A DNA stretch of 64,000 nt, from the NCBI RefSeq assembly GCF_008710155.1, contig NZ_VYPZ01000011.1, positions 62,001-126,000 on the forward strand, given 5' to 3'. Positions 1 to 8,330 of this stretch are shown in pieces. The notes beneath the pieces were generated by a model. The model was given only the letters and a program-made list of their open reading frames with translations. It did not search any database and had not been told where the DNA came from. This stretch comes from Sphingobium limneticum. GTDB taxonomy: Bacteria > Pseudomonadota > Alphaproteobacteria > Sphingomonadales > Sphingomonadaceae. A program made the translations under genes and the position numbers. Every line of letters starts with the position of its first letter. Position 1 is the first letter of the stretch.

Positions 1-969
1 GAAATCCGGGGCATGACGGCGGGCTATGGCAAGATCGGCAAGGATGGCCGGCCGCGCATACCGGTGCTGCGCGACATCAACCTGACGATCGAGCGTGGCG
101 CGACGCTGGGCGTGATCGGCGAAAGCGGGTCGGGCAAGTCCACCATCGCGCGCGTCATCGCCGGCCTGCTGCCCCCGGCAAGCGGGCAGGTGCTGCTGGA
201 CGGCGAGCCGCTGCCGCCCGGATTGCAGGGGCGCAGCCGCGAACAGTTCCGCCGTATCCAGCTGGTGTTTCAGAATGCAGACACGGCGCTCAATCCCGCG
301 CATAGCGTGGGGCAAATATTGCAGCGTCCGCTGGCCTTTTATCATGGTTTGAAGGGCAATGCCGTGCGGATGCGCGTGGCGGAATTGCTGGACCTCATCC
401 GCTTACCGGTCGCGTTGATCGACCGGCCGATCGGTGGACTTTCCGGCGGGCAGAAGCAGCGCATCAACCTGGCGCGCGCGCTGGCGGCCGACCCGCAGCT
501 CATATTGTGCGACGAGGTCACGTCGGCGCTGGACACGGTGGTCGGCGCGGCGATCCTGGACCTGATGGCGGATCTGCGCCGCGATCTGGGCATCGCGACC
601 ATGTTCATCAGCCATGATATTTCCACGGTGCGCGCCATTTGCGACGATATATTGGTGCTCTATGCCGGCACCATGGTCGAAACCGGGCCGCGCGCCGCCT
701 TCCAGTCCAGCCCCTTCCACCCCTATACCGATCTGCTGATCGGATCGGTGCCGGAAATGCGCGCGGGTTGGCTGGAGGAAAGCCATGCCGGTGCCGCGCC
801 CCCGCCGATCGGCCCGGCCGGCGACCATCCCGACCTCTGCCGCTTCCTGCCGCGCTGCGCCGCACGGGTGGAGGGTCTGTGCAACACCACCCCGCCGCCC
901 CGCCATCCGCTGGCAAAGGGCAGCCGTATATTATGCCATCATGGAGATGAAAGATTGATCGCGTCATGA
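1..969 (+). CDS. Peptide/opine-type ABC transporter ATP-binding protein (5' end outside window)
   Basis: ATPase subunit that would power an inner-membrane importer of the dipeptide/oligopeptide class. The frame is open to base 1, and the first residues (EIRG before the Met at 13) look like the normal beginning of an ABC domain, so the true start lies upstream. It may be the second half of a fused DppD-DppF protein. Counting from Met13, Walker A GESGSGKST is at residues 36-44, the signature LSGGQ at 143-147, Walker B LILCDE at 163-168 and the switch His at 201. The cysteine-rich C-terminus (DLCRFLPRC) is the oligopeptide-transporter C-terminal extension. The stop overlaps the next ATG by 4 bases, so it is co-translated with the dehydrogenase genes, which suggests it imports their substrate (an imino acid, opine or small peptide). 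Confidence 0.88.
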   Translation, partial: EIRGMTAGYGKIGKDGRPRIPVLRDINLTIERGATLGVIGESGSGKSTIARVIAGLLPPASGQVLLDGEPLPPGLQGRSREQFRRIQLVFQNADTALNPAHSVGQILQRPLAFYHGLKGNAVRMRVAELLDLIRLPVALIDRPIGGLSGGQKQRINLARALAADPQLILCDEVTSALDTVVGAAILDLMADLRRDLGIATMFISHDISTVRAICDDILVLYAGTMVETGPRAAFQSSPFHPYTDLLIGSVPEMRAGWLEESHAGAAPPPIGPAGDHPDLCRFLPRCAARVEGLCNTTPPPRHPLAKGSRILCHHGDERLIAS

Positions 970-1271
970 GCCGGTTCGTGCGCCTGGGCGAAACCGATCG
1001 CCCCTCCGTTGCCCTGCATGTCGACGGCGCGCCCATCGAGGCGCTGGAAGGCGACACGCTGATGGTCGCGCTGCTGAGCGCGGGCGACCGGCTGCGCCAG
1101 AGCGAGTTCGGGCCGGAAAAGCGCGCCGGCTTCTGCCTGATGGGCGCTTGTCAGGATTGCTGGGTGTGGACCGAAAGCGGCGATCGCCTGCGCGCCTGTT
1201 CCACGCTGGCAGCATCGGGCCAGCGCATATTGACCAGCCAGCCGGGGGCATCATGGCCAAACCACGTATAA
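966..1271 (+). CDS. (2Fe-2S)-binding subunit of a flavin amine dehydrogenase
   Basis: Small ferredoxin-like electron-transfer subunit, 101 aa, of the kind found in HcnA, opine oxidase and hydroxyproline dehydrogenase complexes. The cluster ligands are visible as C57, C62, C65 and C78 (C-x4-C-x2-C plus a distal Cys). It begins within the stop codon of the ABC ATPase gene (ATGA overlap), and its 3' end overlaps the following flavoprotein by about 19 bases. This tight coupling fits equimolar assembly of a three-subunit enzyme. The exact substrate is inferred from family and neighbours only. Confidence 0.85.
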   Translation: MSRFVRLGETDRPSVALHVDGAPIEALEGDTLMVALLSAGDRLRQSEFGPEKRAGFCLMGACQDCWVWTESGDRLRACSTLAASGQRILTSQPGASWPNHV

Positions 1272-2623
1272 TTATCGTCGGCGCCGGGCCGTCGGGCACG
1301 CGCGCGGCGGAGGCCTGCGTAGCGGCCGGCATCCGCCCGATCGTCATCGACGAAGGCCGGCGCGACGGCGGACAGATTTATCGCCGCCAGCCGGACAATT
1401 TCACCCGCCCCTATGAGAAACTCTACGGCACCGAGGCCGGGCGAGCGAAGGCCCTGCACGAGACGTTCGACGGGCTGAAGGGCGCGATCGACTATCGGCC
1501 CGAAACGTTGGTGTGGAATATCGCCGCCGGACAGCTGTGGACCGCGAGCGGCACCGTGCAGGAGGCCATCCCGTTCGACGCGCTGTTGCTCTGCACCGGC
1601 GCGACCGATCGGCTGATGCCGGTCAAGGGCTGGAACCTTGCCGGCGCCTATAGTCTTGGTGGATCGCAGGTGGCCTTGAAAAGCCAGGCCGTGTCGATCG
1701 GGCACAAGGTCCTGTTCATGGGCTCCGGGCCTTTGCTCTATCTGGTCGCCAGCCAATATGTGGAGGCCGGGGCGGATGTCGCGGCGGTGCTGGATACGTC
1801 ACCTTTCTCCGCGCGGCTGAAGGCGCTGCCGGACCTGCTGGCGATGCCGTCCGTGCTGTGGAACGGCGTGGCGCTGACCCGGACGCTCAAGCGCGCGGGC
1901 GTCACTGTGCAGCATGGCGTGACGCCGGTGGAGATCATGGGCGACGTGGAAAGCGGCGTCGACGGGGTGCGGTTCCGCACCGCCTCCGGTCGCGAAGAGA
2001 CGATCGCCTGCGACGCGGTGGCGATGGGCTATCATCTGCGCCCCGAAACCCAGCTGGCCGATCTGGCGCGCTGCGCCTTCGCCTTCGATCCCGGCACGCG
2101 GCAATGGCTGCCCGAGCGCGATGGCGATGGGCGCGCGAGCGTCGCGGGCGTCTATCTGGCCGGCGACGGCGCAAAGATATTGGGGGCGCGATCGGCCGAG
2201 GCGAGCGGACGGCTGGCGGCCTTGGCGGCGCTGGTCGACCTTGGCCTTTCGGTGGACAAGGGCGAGATGGCGAGCCTGCGCGGCGACGTCGCCAATTATG
2301 CCAAATTCGCGCGCGGACTGGCCAAGGCCTTCCCATGGCCTGTCGAACAGGCGGCAAAGCTGCCCGATGACGCGATCCTATGCCGCTGCGAGGGCGTGAC
2401 GGCGGGCGATCTGCGCGTGGTCATGCGCGAAACGGGGGCGAAGGAGGCGAACAGGGCCAAGGCGTTCAGCCGTGTCGGCATGGGCCGTTGTCAGGGTCGC
2501 TATTGCGGTCTAGCCGCCGCCGAACTGATCGCCGCCGAGGCTGGCGTGCCGGTCGAACAGGTCGGCCGCCTGCGCGGACAGGCGCCGGTCAAGCCGCTGA
2601 CCATCGCGATCGGAGAAGAATGA
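1253..2623 (+). CDS. FAD/NAD(P)-binding oxidoreductase subunit with C-terminal BFD-like 2Fe-2S domain
   Basis: 456-aa pyridine-nucleotide-disulfide-type flavoprotein resembling HcnB and the middle subunit of opine and hydroxyproline dehydrogenases. The start ATG at 1253 is preceded by a G-rich ribosome site and gives the canonical MAKPRIIIVGAGPSG dinucleotide-binding N-terminus; longer versions only add residues that overlap the previous gene. A second nucleotide-binding segment follows near residue 145 (FMGSGPLLYLVA region). The C-terminus has a BFD-like cysteine set (CRCEGV, then GRCQGRYC) for another 2Fe-2S cluster. It probably passes electrons between the ferredoxin-like subunit and the catalytic flavin subunit encoded next. 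It overlaps the following gene by 4 bases. Confidence 0.85.
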   Translation: MAKPRIIIVGAGPSGTRAAEACVAAGIRPIVIDEGRRDGGQIYRRQPDNFTRPYEKLYGTEAGRAKALHETFDGLKGAIDYRPETLVWNIAAGQLWTASGTVQEAIPFDALLLCTGATDRLMPVKGWNLAGAYSLGGSQVALKSQAVSIGHKVLFMGSGPLLYLVASQYVEAGADVAAVLDTSPFSARLKALPDLLAMPSVLWNGVALTRTLKRAGVTVQHGVTPVEIMGDVESGVDGVRFRTASGREETIACDAVAMGYHLRPETQLADLARCAFAFDPGTRQWLPERDGDGRASVAGVYLAGDGAKILGARSAEASGRLAALAALVDLGLSVDKGEMASLRGDVANYAKFARGLAKAFPWPVEQAAKLPDDAILCRCEGVTAGDLRVVMRETGAKEANRAKAFSRVGMGRCQGRYCGLAAAELIAAEAGVPVEQVGRLRGQAPVKPLTIAIGEE

Positions 2624-3768
2624 TGGGCCCGTCAATGAATGGGGCAAGCGACGTCATCATCGTGGGTGGCGGGCTGATGGGATCATCCGCCGCGCTGTTC
2701 CTGCGCGGCCATGGCCTGTCCGTCACGTTGCTGGAAACCGACCTGATCGGGCGGCAGGCCAGCGGCACCAATTTCGGCAATGTGCGGCGGCAGGGGCGCG
2801 GATTTCATCAGCTGCCGCTCGCCAATCGCGCCATCGCCATCTGGCGCAAGTCGCGCGAATTGCTGGGCGCGGATGTGGAATATCTTCAGTCCGGCCATAT
2901 CCGCGTCTGCTATCGCGAGCGGCCCGAACTGGTTGGCGCGATGGAGGAGTATGCGGACAAGGCGCGGCTGGAGGGCCTCGACCTCGAACTGCTGAGCGGC
3001 AATGCGCTGCGCGACAAATTCCCCTTCTTCGGTCCCGATGTGCTGGCCGGTTCCTATTCGCCGACCGATGGCCATGCCAATCCGCGCCTTGCCGCCCCGG
3101 CTTTCGCCCGCGCAGCGCAGAAGTTGGGCGCGGTCGTGCATGAAAATACGAAGATTATCGACGCGCAGAAGCTGGGCGAAGATTTCATCGTCACGGCCGC
3201 CGACGGGCGCACCTTCCGCGCGCCGATCCTGCTGGTGACGGCCGGCGCCTGGGGCAACGCCCTGTCGTCGCAATTTGGTGAGCCGGTGCCGATCGTGCCG
3301 CGCGGACCGAATATGAGCGTGACCGAACCGGTGCCCTATGCGATCCATCCGGCCGTAGGCGTCATGACCCCGCTGGAGGAGGAGACGGTCTATTTCCGGC
3401 AGGTGGCGCGCGGCAATATCGTGCTGGGGGGCAGCACGCGTGGTCCCTCCTTCCCCGATCAATATCGCGCCTATGTCGAGCCGCAGAACACGCTGAGCCA
3501 GTTGAAGCATATCCGTCGGCTGGCCCCGCAACTGGGCAAGCTCAACATCATCCGCGTCTGGTCCGGCATCGAAGGCTATCTGCCCGACAGCCAGCCGGTC
3601 ATGGGCCCGAGCGCGACGACCAGCGGGCTATATTACGCCTTCGGCTTTTCCGGTTCCGGCTTCCAGATCGGGCCGGGCGTGGGCGAAACGATGGCGGAAA
3701 TCATCGCCAAGGGCGCGACCGACATCCCGATGGCGCCCTACGATATCGCCCGCTTCGCGCAGGCCTGA
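2620..3768 (+). CDS. FAD-dependent amine oxidoreductase (DAO family), catalytic subunit
   Basis: 382-aa D-amino-acid-oxidase-fold flavoenzyme with an N-terminal Rossmann motif (VGGGLMGSSAALFL) and a C-terminal FAD-contact segment (YYAFGFSGSGFQIGPGVGE). ATG 2620 sits 2-3 bases after GGAGAA and overlaps the upstream stop; ATG 2623 is an equally readable alternative. With the two preceding genes it forms an HcnABC-like heterotrimer, in which this subunit oxidises a secondary amine such as hydroxyproline, an opine or sarcosine. The linked ABC transporter fits an imported nitrogenous substrate. The substrate itself cannot be read from the sequence. It is the last gene of this plus-strand operon. 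Confidence 0.85.
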   Translation: MMGPSMNGASDVIIVGGGLMGSSAALFLRGHGLSVTLLETDLIGRQASGTNFGNVRRQGRGFHQLPLANRAIAIWRKSRELLGADVEYLQSGHIRVCYRERPELVGAMEEYADKARLEGLDLELLSGNALRDKFPFFGPDVLAGSYSPTDGHANPRLAAPAFARAAQKLGAVVHENTKIIDAQKLGEDFIVTAADGRTFRAPILLVTAGAWGNALSSQFGEPVPIVPRGPNMSVTEPVPYAIHPAVGVMTPLEEETVYFRQVARGNIVLGGSTRGPSFPDQYRAYVEPQNTLSQLKHIRRLAPQLGKLNIIRVWSGIEGYLPDSQPVMGPSATTSGLYYAFGFSGSGFQIGPGVGETMAEIIAKGATDIPMAPYDIARFAQA

Positions 3769-3783
3769 CAGTTACGCCCTCTT

Positions 3784-3827
3784 CCGTTCGGGCGGCCACC
3801 AACAAATATTGGTATTAGCCCGAACGG
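3784..3827. terminator. Inverted repeat after the dehydrogenase operon
   Basis: A perfect 10-bp inverted repeat, CCGTTCGGGC (3784-3793) and GCCCGAACGG (3818-3827), lies 15 bases after the stop at 3768. The AT-rich loop contains a short CCAA/TTGG hairpin. It is placed to end transcription of the plus-strand operon, although a strong T-tract is absent. Confidence 0.5.
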
Positions 3828-3864
3828 AGTTTGCTTGAAACGACCCTCTCCCCCGTACGAAAAA

Positions 3865-3898
3865 TGACGCCGGCTGCCTGATCAGGCAACCGGCGTCA
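3865..3898 (-). terminator. Intrinsic terminator of the TonB-receptor gene
   Basis: A nearly perfect 34-base palindrome: outer arms TGACGCCGG and CCGGCGTCA, inner palindrome TGCCTGATCAGGCA at 3875-3888, one mismatch. Read on the minus strand it is followed directly by a run of T (complement of 3860-3864). It lies 28 bases beyond the receptor stop codon, as expected for a Rho-independent terminator. Confidence 0.75.
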
Positions 3899-3925
3899 GG
3901 TCGGCGTGCTTCGGGAAAGGGAGGG

Positions 3926-6715
3926 TTAGAAGCTGTAACGTACGCCGAAATTAAACTGGCGACCGCTGTGGGTCAGCACGTTGAGCCGGTTCGTCTCATC
4001 CACGAACTGGTCGTTCTTCGTGTCCGTGAGATTGATCGCCTCGATGCTGATCTTCATCTTCTCGGTCAGGTTATAGCTGGCCTGCGCATCGACGTTGAGC
4101 GTGCTGTTGGTGCCATTATAGGCATTGCCTTCCGTGCCCGGCACCGCGGTGAGATATTTGGAGCGATAGGCCACCGATCCGCGGATCTGGAACTTCTTGT
4201 CCTCATAATAAAGGGTGGCGTTGGCCGCCTGCTTGGACAGGCCGACCAAGGGCGCCGTCACCGATGTCGCCCCGCTGGCCGAGGTCAGATATTCGATATT
4301 CGACGTCACATAGGTATAGTTGGCCATCACACCGAAATTGGCGAACACACCCGGCAGGAAGCTGAAGGGCTGCTGCACATTGACTTCGAAGCCCTTGAGG
4401 ATGCCGCCGTCCGAATTGACCGGCTGGCTGACGATGAAGATATCGCCCGGCGACGCCGTCGTGCCGTTGAGCAATGCGTCCGGTAGGCCGAGGCTGCTAT
4501 AGGGCACGCCCACGCTCAGCGTCTGGGCGAAGCTGCCGATATCCTTGCGGAAGCCGGAAATGGCGTAGATCGCGCCCGGCATCGGATACCATTCGACCGA
4601 AACGTCCAGATTCTTCGACGATGTCGGCTTCAGGTCCGGGTTGCCCGAACTATAGGTGCGGTTGCCACCCGACACGTTCAAATTACCGCCCGGCGTCAGC
4701 GACGCGATGCCGGCACGGGCCAGCGTCTTGGCGGCGGCGAAGCGGACCTGCAACGTATCGGTGATGTTGCCGACCAGGTTCAATGAGGGCAACCAGCGCT
4801 TGTAGCTGCGATCGGCGGTGACCAGGTTGATCGCCGTACCCTGGCTGGCATAGCCGGTGGAGAACTGGTCGGTCTTCACATAGCGCAGGCCGATGTCGCC
4901 CCGGATCGGCACGCCGGCAATATCCTGCAAATTAAACTGGGTCATACCCCAGACGCCGACATCCTCCTCCTTCACATTGATGTAGGAACCGCGCGCGGTC
5001 GCATTCTCGATCCCGCCGGTGGCGTAGCGCGGGTCGGTGTAGATGCCGCCCTGCGCGATGAAGGCGTCGAGATTGGGCACGATCCAGGCGGTCGGCGTGC
5101 CGGCGGGTACGTTCAGCCCCTTGCCGAAGCCGGAAAAGAGCGTGGTCATGCCGGCCAGCTGCGCGGCGGTCAGCGGGGCGACTACGGTTTCGCCGGACAG
5201 GCGACGGCGCTCGGTCGATCCATATTCGAACCGGCGCCAGTCCAGCCCCGCCTTGAAGGTGATGCCGTCGATCGCTTCCCATTCCACATGCCCCTTGGCC
5301 GTGGTGAAGGCGTTGCTGACACTCTGGGGCCGGATGCGCACTTCCGACGTGCCGTTGATGAAGCTCCATGTCGCGGGATTGGCGACGTCCACGCCCGGCT
5401 GGATATTCGGGAAGCGGGTCGAGAAATCATATTGGAAATTGCCGGTGTTGATCGCGTCGATCGTCACCGTGGTCTGGATGGGATTGGTGAATTCCGAACT
5501 GGCATAGCCACCCATGGCGAAGAGTTTCAGCCGGTCGGTAAACTGGTGGTCGATAGACCCTGTAAACTGGTAGAATTCGGTCTTCAGCACGTCATAGCGC
5601 GCCTGGGAGCGTAGATCGACATTGTCGAACCGGCCGCTGACGATATTGTTGTTGTCGTCCACCACGCCGTCGCGAATGATCGTCTGCGGCTTGCCTGTGC
5701 CCGATCGGCTGAAGCTGATCGCCTGTAGCTGCGCTTCCTTGCGGGTGCCGTCCAGGCGCGAATAGAGGCCGTCGATCGAAATCAGCGTGCGGTCGGTCGG
5801 CTTGAACTGGACCGATCCCGCCGCGCCGAGGCGCTTCTGGGAAATGTCATAGCTGACCAGTCCCGGAATACGCGGGTGATACAGCGCGGTATCGGGATTA
5901 TTATTGTTGATCTGCCCGATCGTATAGCCCGGCAGGGTCGAAGCGGCATTGAACCCGTTATTGAATCCGCCATAGCTCCAGCGGGTGATGTTGGCGCCTT
6001 CTTCCTTGATCCGCCGCTCTTCATAGGCGACCGACAGCAGTACGCCGAAACGCCCGTCGTCCGTCTGGGTAGCGACCAGACCGGACAGGCGCGGCGTCGT
6101 CTTCTGACGCAGATCATTATAGCTGGCGGCGGCGGAGAGGACCGCCGTGGGCTTGCGATAGTCGAGCGGGCGCGACGTCTGAAGATCGACCGTGCCGCCC
6201 AGCGACCCTTCCTCCACATCGGCCGTCGCGGTCTTGCGCACCGACAGGTTGCTGAACAGGTCGGACGAGAAGATGTTGAAGTCGAAGCCGCGACCCCGGT
6301 TCACGCCACCTGAATTGTCGGTGCCGCCGCTGGTGCCGATCGCTTCCATGCCGTTGATGCGGACGCGGGTATATTCGGGGCCAAGGCCGCGGACGGAGAT
6401 GTTGCGCCCTTCCCCGTTGACGCGGCTGATCGCGACGCCGGGGATGCGCTGCAAGGATTCGGCCAGGTTTAGGTCGGGAAATTCGGCGATATCCTCCGCC
6501 TTGATCGCATCGACCGTGGCGGTTTCGTTGCGCTTGATCGCCAGCGCATTGTTCAGGCTGGCGCGAAAGCCGGTGACGACGATATCGGCGACCGGCGCAT
6601 CGGCCTGCGGCGAAACCGGGTCGGCCTGCGCCAGTCCATGCGGCGCCAGAGCGATCGTCGCGATCGCGGTCGTCAGGCTCAAAATCGCCTTGCAGCGGTT
6701 GGTGGTGCCGTTCAT
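3926..6715 (-). CDS. TonB-dependent outer-membrane receptor (Caulobacter/Xanthomonas type)
   Basis: 929-aa outer-membrane active transporter. Met at 6715 follows a GAAAGG-like ribosome site and begins a signal peptide ending near HGLAQA. A TonB-box-like segment (ADIVVTGFRASL) comes next, then the plug domain (ATVDAIKAEDIAEFPDLN through ISVRGLGPEYTRVRING). The long 22-strand barrel ends in the classic aromatic residue (FNFGVRYSF). The IVVTGFRASL form is typical of the large sphingomonad and Caulobacter receptor family, often used for oligosaccharides, glycosides or aromatic conjugates. It is divergent from an ACS-type symporter and a Tat-exported protein, so all three probably handle one substrate. 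No extracytoplasmic sigma or anti-sigma gene is adjacent. Confidence 0.92.
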   Translation of the reverse strand: MNGTTNRCKAILSLTTAIATIALAPHGLAQADPVSPQADAPVADIVVTGFRASLNNALAIKRNETATVDAIKAEDIAEFPDLNLAESLQRIPGVAISRVNGEGRNISVRGLGPEYTRVRINGMEAIGTSGGTDNSGGVNRGRGFDFNIFSSDLFSNLSVRKTATADVEEGSLGGTVDLQTSRPLDYRKPTAVLSAAASYNDLRQKTTPRLSGLVATQTDDGRFGVLLSVAYEERRIKEEGANITRWSYGGFNNGFNAASTLPGYTIGQINNNNPDTALYHPRIPGLVSYDISQKRLGAAGSVQFKPTDRTLISIDGLYSRLDGTRKEAQLQAISFSRSGTGKPQTIIRDGVVDDNNNIVSGRFDNVDLRSQARYDVLKTEFYQFTGSIDHQFTDRLKLFAMGGYASSEFTNPIQTTVTIDAINTGNFQYDFSTRFPNIQPGVDVANPATWSFINGTSEVRIRPQSVSNAFTTAKGHVEWEAIDGITFKAGLDWRRFEYGSTERRRLSGETVVAPLTAAQLAGMTTLFSGFGKGLNVPAGTPTAWIVPNLDAFIAQGGIYTDPRYATGGIENATARGSYINVKEEDVGVWGMTQFNLQDIAGVPIRGDIGLRYVKTDQFSTGYASQGTAINLVTADRSYKRWLPSLNLVGNITDTLQVRFAAAKTLARAGIASLTPGGNLNVSGGNRTYSSGNPDLKPTSSKNLDVSVEWYPMPGAIYAISGFRKDIGSFAQTLSVGVPYSSLGLPDALLNGTTASPGDIFIVSQPVNSDGGILKGFEVNVQQPFSFLPGVFANFGVMANYTYVTSNIEYLTSASGATSVTAPLVGLSKQAANATLYYEDKKFQIRGSVAYRSKYLTAVPGTEGNAYNGTNSTLNVDAQASYNLTEKMKISIEAINLTDTKNDQFVDETNRLNVLTHSGRQFNFGVRYSF

Positions 6716-7001
6716 GGCCTTTCTCACTCCCCTCATCCTAATTGTCCGGGCTATGGCACCGGATCGGTTCTGTCTGGATACTGCCGCGACAGCGGAAAAT
6801 GCCAATCTCAATCCGGCATGGATCGATGCACAGCTTGCACCGATCCGCAATGGACACCGGTTGCATGGCCGCAATCATGCCAAGATATGGCTGGATCATG
6901 CCGCTTTTGGACTTGGACGATCGCCGTCCATCCGGCTAGCCTGCCTCTTCCCCATCCTCCGACCGCCCCGACAGATGGGCGGCGCCATCAGGAGAGCAGA
7001 T
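6716..7001. promoter_or_regulatory. Divergent promoter region between TonB receptor and ACS symporter
   Basis: 286 bases without a convincing gene separate the two divergent starts. The symporter start is taken as TTG 7002, because AGGAGAG at 6990-6996 lies 5 bases before it. An in-frame ATG at 6975 has no ribosome site. I could not define operators here; a shared regulator of the receptor and symporter would be expected to bind in this segment. Confidence 0.4.
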
Positions 7002-8330
7002 TTGTCGCAGGCCGTTCCTATCGCCGCCCGTCCCACTTATGTGCGATACAGGATCATCGCGCTGATCTTCCTGATCACCTCGATCAACTATGCCGATCGC
7101 GCAACCTTCTCCATCGCGGGCAATGCGGCCAGCGGCGAACTGGGACTGTCGCCGGTGCAGACCGGCTTCATCCTGTCCGCCTTCGCCTGGGCCTATGTGC
7201 TGGCGCAGATACCGGGCGGCGCGCTGCTCGACCGGTTCGGGACCAAGAAAATCTACGCCGGGGCGATCGCCATCTGGTCGATCTTCACCGCCATACAGGG
7301 GACGGTGGGCCTGATCATGGGCCTGCCGGTGGTGGCCAGCCTGTTCGTGTTGCGCTTTCTGGTCGGCGCGGCCGAGGCCCCGTCCTTTCCCGGCAATGCC
7401 CGACTGGTCGCCGCCTGGTTCCCCGGCGCGGAACGCGGTACGGCCTCGGCCATCTTCAACAGCGCGCAATATTTCTCGCTGGTCGCCTTCGCCCCGCTGA
7501 TGGGCTGGCTGGTCCATGATTTCGGCTGGCGATCGGTCTTCTGGGTGATGGGCGCGCTGGGGCTGGTGGCCACCGCCATGTTCCTGCGCTTCATCCACAG
7601 CCCGGCCCGCCATCCTGCCATCAACGCCGCCGAACTGGCGCATATCGAGGCGGGCGGCGGCCTTATCCATATGGAGGAAGCGGGCGGCGCCGCCGGCCGC
7701 TCGCCCACCTTCACCTGGGTCAATGTGCGCCAATTGCTGGCCAACCGGATGATGCTGGGCATTTATCTCGGCCAATATTGCATCAACGTGCTGACCTATT
7801 TCTTCGTCACCTGGTTTCCCATCTATCTGGTCAAGGAACGCGGCCTCAACATCATGGAAGCGGGCTTTGCCGCTGCGGCCCCGGCGCTGTGCGGCTTTGC
7901 CGGCGGGCTGGTGGGCGGTTTCGCGTCCGACCTCATCCTGCGACGCACCGGTTCACTGGACCTGGCAAGAAAAGGTCCGCTGGTCGTCGGCATGCTGCTG
8001 GCAACGCTCATCATCGCCTGCGTGTGGGCCGATGCGGAATGGCTGGTCGTGACGCTGATGGCGATCGCCTTCTTCGGCAAGGGGATCGCCTCGCTCGGCT
8101 GGGCGGTGATGGCCGACGTAGCGCCCAAGCAATTGGCCGGCCTTTCGGGCGGGGTGTTCAACATGTTCGGCAACATGGCCGGCATCGTGACGCCGATCGT
8201 CGTGGGCTATATCGTCGCGGCGACCGGCTCGTTCGATCTGGCGCTGGTATTCGTGGGCGCCCACTGCCTGCTCACCATATTCGCCTTCACCGTGATCGTG
8301 GGGCCGATCCGCCGGCTGGAGCTGGCCTGA
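7002..8330 (+). CDS. MFS transporter, ACS (anion:cation symporter) family
   Basis: About 442-aa, 12-helix inner-membrane symporter. The N-terminus (ITSINYADRATFSIAG) and the first cytoplasmic loop (LLDRFGTKKIYAG) are hallmarks of the glucarate/galactonate/hexuronate ACS group, which couples sugar-acid or related anion uptake to protons. The TTG start at 7002 is chosen for its AGGAGAG ribosome site. The stop overlaps the following ATG by one base (TGATG), indicating translational coupling to the Tat-exported protein. With the divergent TonB receptor this gives outer- and inner-membrane uptake steps for one compound. The substrate is inferred at class level only. Confidence 0.85.
   Translation: MSQAVPIAARPTYVRYRIIALIFLITSINYADRATFSIAGNAASGELGLSPVQTGFILSAFAWAYVLAQIPGGALLDRFGTKKIYAGAIAIWSIFTAIQGTVGLIMGLPVVASLFVLRFLVGAAEAPSFPGNARLVAAWFPGAERGTASAIFNSAQYFSLVAFAPLMGWLVHDFGWRSVFWVMGALGLVATAMFLRFIHSPARHPAINAAELAHIEAGGGLIHMEEAGGAAGRSPTFTWVNVRQLLANRMMLGIYLGQYCINVLTYFFVTWFPIYLVKERGLNIMEAGFAAAAPALCGFAGGLVGGFASDLILRRTGSLDLARKGPLVVGMLLATLIIACVWADAEWLVVTLMAIAFFGKGIASLGWAVMADVAPKQLAGLSGGVFNMFGNMAGIVTPIVVGYIVAATGSFDLALVFVGAHCLLTIFAFTVIVGPIRRLELA

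Noticed and set aside
3926-6715. Cobalamin or other riboswitch ahead of the TonB receptor
   Set aside because: No conserved riboswitch core or complex fold could be recognised in the upstream region, and the receptor type is not that of BtuB.
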